The notes beneath the pieces are model-generated. The model was given only the letters and a program-made list of their open reading frames with translations, made no database searches and was not told the origin of the DNA. A stretch of DNA of 64,000 bases from Lanius collurio (taxonomy: Eukaryota > Chordata > Aves > Passeriformes > Laniidae). Shown here piece by piece: positions 61,201-64,000 of this stretch. Each line of letters opens with the position of its first letter. Position 1 is the first letter of the stretch. A program made the translations under genes and the position numbers. The DNA lies in NCBI GenBank assembly GCA_020086605.1, contig JACBWW010000041.1, positions 1,209,487 to 1,273,486 on the forward strand. Direction: 5' to 3'.

Positions 61201-64000
61201 CATGCTCAACATTTCTCCATGGAAAGCAACCCTGGAGTTGTTTCTGGCACCTTTTCCCTGTGAGTGTAATTCCATGGCTCGTGTTTTTGCTGCAGCCCAT
61301 GTGCCACTGTGGCTTTCACTGTAGGGTATTCTGTGGGATGATGCATAAGTGTGGGGAAGGGGGTGTCTTGCTTTGTTTTCAGACAGTTGGGGTAACCTGT
61401 GACCTGCTGGAATTGAGGGATGAAACTCTGAGTTTTCTTGTGGCTCCACAGCAGTTTGGAATACTCAGACTTTTCCTGTTATAGTGTGATGATGTATATG
61501 CAGGGCTGTGGGATTGTGGTTTTTCACGTTCACTGCAGCAGGCCAGAGCTCCTCCCCTAAGGCAGGCACAATTTATAAATGAAAATGAATTTAATTTATT
61601 AGCATGCAGGTAACTCTTGCCACACAGCCAAGACTTAGATAACGCAGAAGTTGTGGCAGAAGATACCGAGCTGGCACGGGGCATTTGGCCTTGCACCATC
61701 TGCAAGGCCCACACTCCAATTTTCTGCTGTTGCCATGGGCTGCAGACTCAGACAGGAAATCATGGTAGGGTGGGAAAGGGTCCAAAATACACACAGCCAG
61801 TATAAGGTTTGCAGTTAAAAGGGAGTTTCAGAGAACAGGCTATCTGTTCTACTCACCAGGCAGGGCAAAGCAAAGCTGCCTTGTGTGTGTGCACGCACCC
61901 CGTGCTTTAAATGTCTTTTTATATTTTATACCCTCATTTTTTTAAAAGCTTGAATTTTTTCCACGTAAAATAACGTGCATAACTTCAAATGATCCATTTA
62001 TATACGAGGAGCCTGATCCAGCCCTTGCTTAATTAGTCATGCTGGGCCAAAAGGGGAGTAAAACAGAGGAGAAAGGAGTAACCACACGGAGCTTGGGGCA
62101 CATCAGGCAGAAGAGCAGCTCCTGCCTCCCCTTCCCACGGACTCATTTTGGGGGTTCAGCCCTATTTTCAGGGATCAAGGCCTGGGTTCTGTGCACTTAC
62201 AGAGTTTAGCAGTTGGAGGCTGTGTGTGTATGACCCCTGAAGGGACAAGGGTGCAGGTGGTGGTTGGTTACTGGAGCTGGGTTGCTTTCTAGCACTGCCT
62301 AGATCACAGGGTCAGAGTTATTAATGCATTTTCTTTGAGCTGTAGGTTAAAATAGGGAATACTGGAGTGATTTGCTTTGGAGAGCAAACAGTTTTCTTAT
62401 CTGCCTATGAGAGATAAGCATGGTAATCTGTGTGTAATGAACTGCACAGTCTGCAAAGCTTCCAGTGTGTCTGAGGAGTAATGTGGGACTGGTCAGCTTG
62501 TGCTCCCTTGACAGGTGGGGGAGAGGATAATTTCTCCAGCAGTTCCTAATTTAATTTTTAGTTAAAGAGCATCTTCTTTACAAAATTTACAGCAAATCCA
62601 CACTGAGCATCGTGCTTGGGAGGCATTCTGGACAGACAGAACAAGAGCTTAGTAAACTTCTCATGGTAAAAAGCTGCTTTAAAGCTGCTCTCCCAGGCCC
62701 ATCTGTGGTTTTTAGTTCTGACTGAAGGGAGCCATGCAAGAGGGTGGCTTGTTCTCTGCTCGTTTTCCAGTTTGGCTTGTGTATGTAGTCCCTCTCCAGC
62801 TGCTTGGAAGAATGGAACTGTGAACAGGAGTTAGGTGAGGTCTGTGTATTACACTGCCAAATATTGCTGGGTGCACTGGTGATGGATCTGTCAAGAATGA
62901 GACTGGAGCTACCAATGAATCTCATTTAGAAATTAAATAACTTGGGGTGGGTTTAACCTTGGGCCTGGGATCAGCGACTGGGCAGTTTATTTCATGACCC
63001 TGTATCTTCCAGTAACTGCTGCCTTTTTATGTGTGATATAATGTCAGAAAGATTTGCTGCTTTTCCTTTCTGATTTTATTTAAATCTGATGGGAGACAGT
63101 GTTCAAATGGCAGACTGTCTCAGCCAAGCCATCTGCCTGAGCCCTCAGCAGCTCATTGTATTCCTGAAAGAGCATTCTAGTGAAACATCCCAATTCTGAA
63201 AAGTTTGAGCTGATTCTACATTAAAAGAAGTGATCCAAAAAGCTGCTGGTGATTTACATGTGAACGCTGCCAAGTATTTCTCTGATGAGAGTGCATAACA
63301 AAGGAGTGCTCGAGTGGTTGAGTAAGGCTGATTGGAACAATCTGTTGTGGGCTACAGCTCTTTCTGATACTCCACAATGGTGAGAAGCTACTGTCACTTG
63401 TATTTTCAATCTGTATTTTGCTTAGAGGTACACGATCTTTTGTTGTCAGGTCCCTTAAGCCAGTTATTGGAGGGGGGGAGAGACAATATTTCTTGCTTTA
63501 AAATATTCATGGAGCTTGCATGGGCTGGCTTCAGCTGAATTTGTCACCCAGAGTGATTTCTGCAAGAGGACAGAGAAGTTGTGTTTGATTCGTCTTAATT
63601 AGGGCTTGATAGACACATTCTGATTTGACTTCTGGGTCTGACTATGGATCTGCATTAATAATCCACTGCTCTCCTAACCTTGCTTTTTGTTCTCAGCTGT
63701 TACTGAGACGTTTGCTTGGGGAGTAGCTGGAAAAATGTGTAGTATTTGTTGTGTGTGACTGGTTCATCTGAGGACACTTTTCTGTTGTTCAGGTTATTTT
63801 CTGGGCTTGCTCTGTGATGAACAGCACGAGCTTTAGGAGACTCGTGGGGGAGTGATTTCTTCTACTTTTTTTGTGATTTGCTGTTGAAATGAGGCAGGTC
63901 ATATAAAGCAGCTGCTTGTTTTGGAACAAAATCAGCATAACACATTAAAGAACCCATTAATCACTTAGCTTGACCTTCATTTATTATTAAAAAAACCTTA

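Larger units (their letters stand above)
51296..64000 (+). other. ABTB2 intron 1, incomplete
   Basis: From the exon 1 donor to the window edge I find no ABTB2 exon 2 and no other supportable gene, so intron 1 exceeds 12.7 kb, in keeping with the long first intron of this gene in other vertebrates. Contents: a CCT tract (52359-52383), a TA-rich dinucleotide tract (about 58129-58154), a small antisense CR1 3' fragment (58226-58260) and otherwise AT-rich unique sequence. Confidence 0.75.

Overview
This is vertebrate nuclear DNA, almost certainly from a bird. Genes are split by GT-AG introns, promoters sit in CpG islands, and the dispersed repeats I can recognise are all fragments of CR1, the main avian LINE. 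The species cannot be told from the window. Three genes are present. Their exons were reconstructed by hand from splice signals, reading frame and remembered family sequences; no search was run.

Layout. Positions 1-7.1 kb are intergenic, with CR1 debris and a long TTTCC microsatellite. A complete 12-exon front-end fatty acyl desaturase gene, most like FADS1, runs forward from 7372 to 15065. About 5.5 kb of intergenic sequence follows. Catalase (CAT) runs in reverse with coding exons from 32291 down to 21630. Twelve of its 13 coding exons are present. Exon 4, which encodes the active-site Asn148, is absent, and a run of 9 N lies in the intron where it belongs. Next comes about 17 kb of AT-rich intergenic DNA with CR1 copies, an 80-bp tandem duplication and an isolated CpG-rich patch. 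The first coding exon of ABTB2 lies at 50434-51295 in a CpG island, and the rest of the window is the start of its very long first intron.

Context. CAT and ABTB2 are head to head, as in mammals (human 11p13, from memory). In mammals the gene beyond the 3' end of CAT is ELF5. Here a FADS1-like desaturase lies there, tail to tail with CAT and away from the classical FADS1/FADS2 cluster. It has an intact frame but differs at several normally conserved positions next to the histidine boxes. I regard this extra desaturase as the most interesting item. Next are the catalase exon lost to an assembly gap and the altered catalase peroxisomal targeting tail. The three genes do not form a known pathway: one modifies lipids in the ER, one removes peroxide in peroxisomes, and one is a BTB/ankyrin adaptor-type protein.
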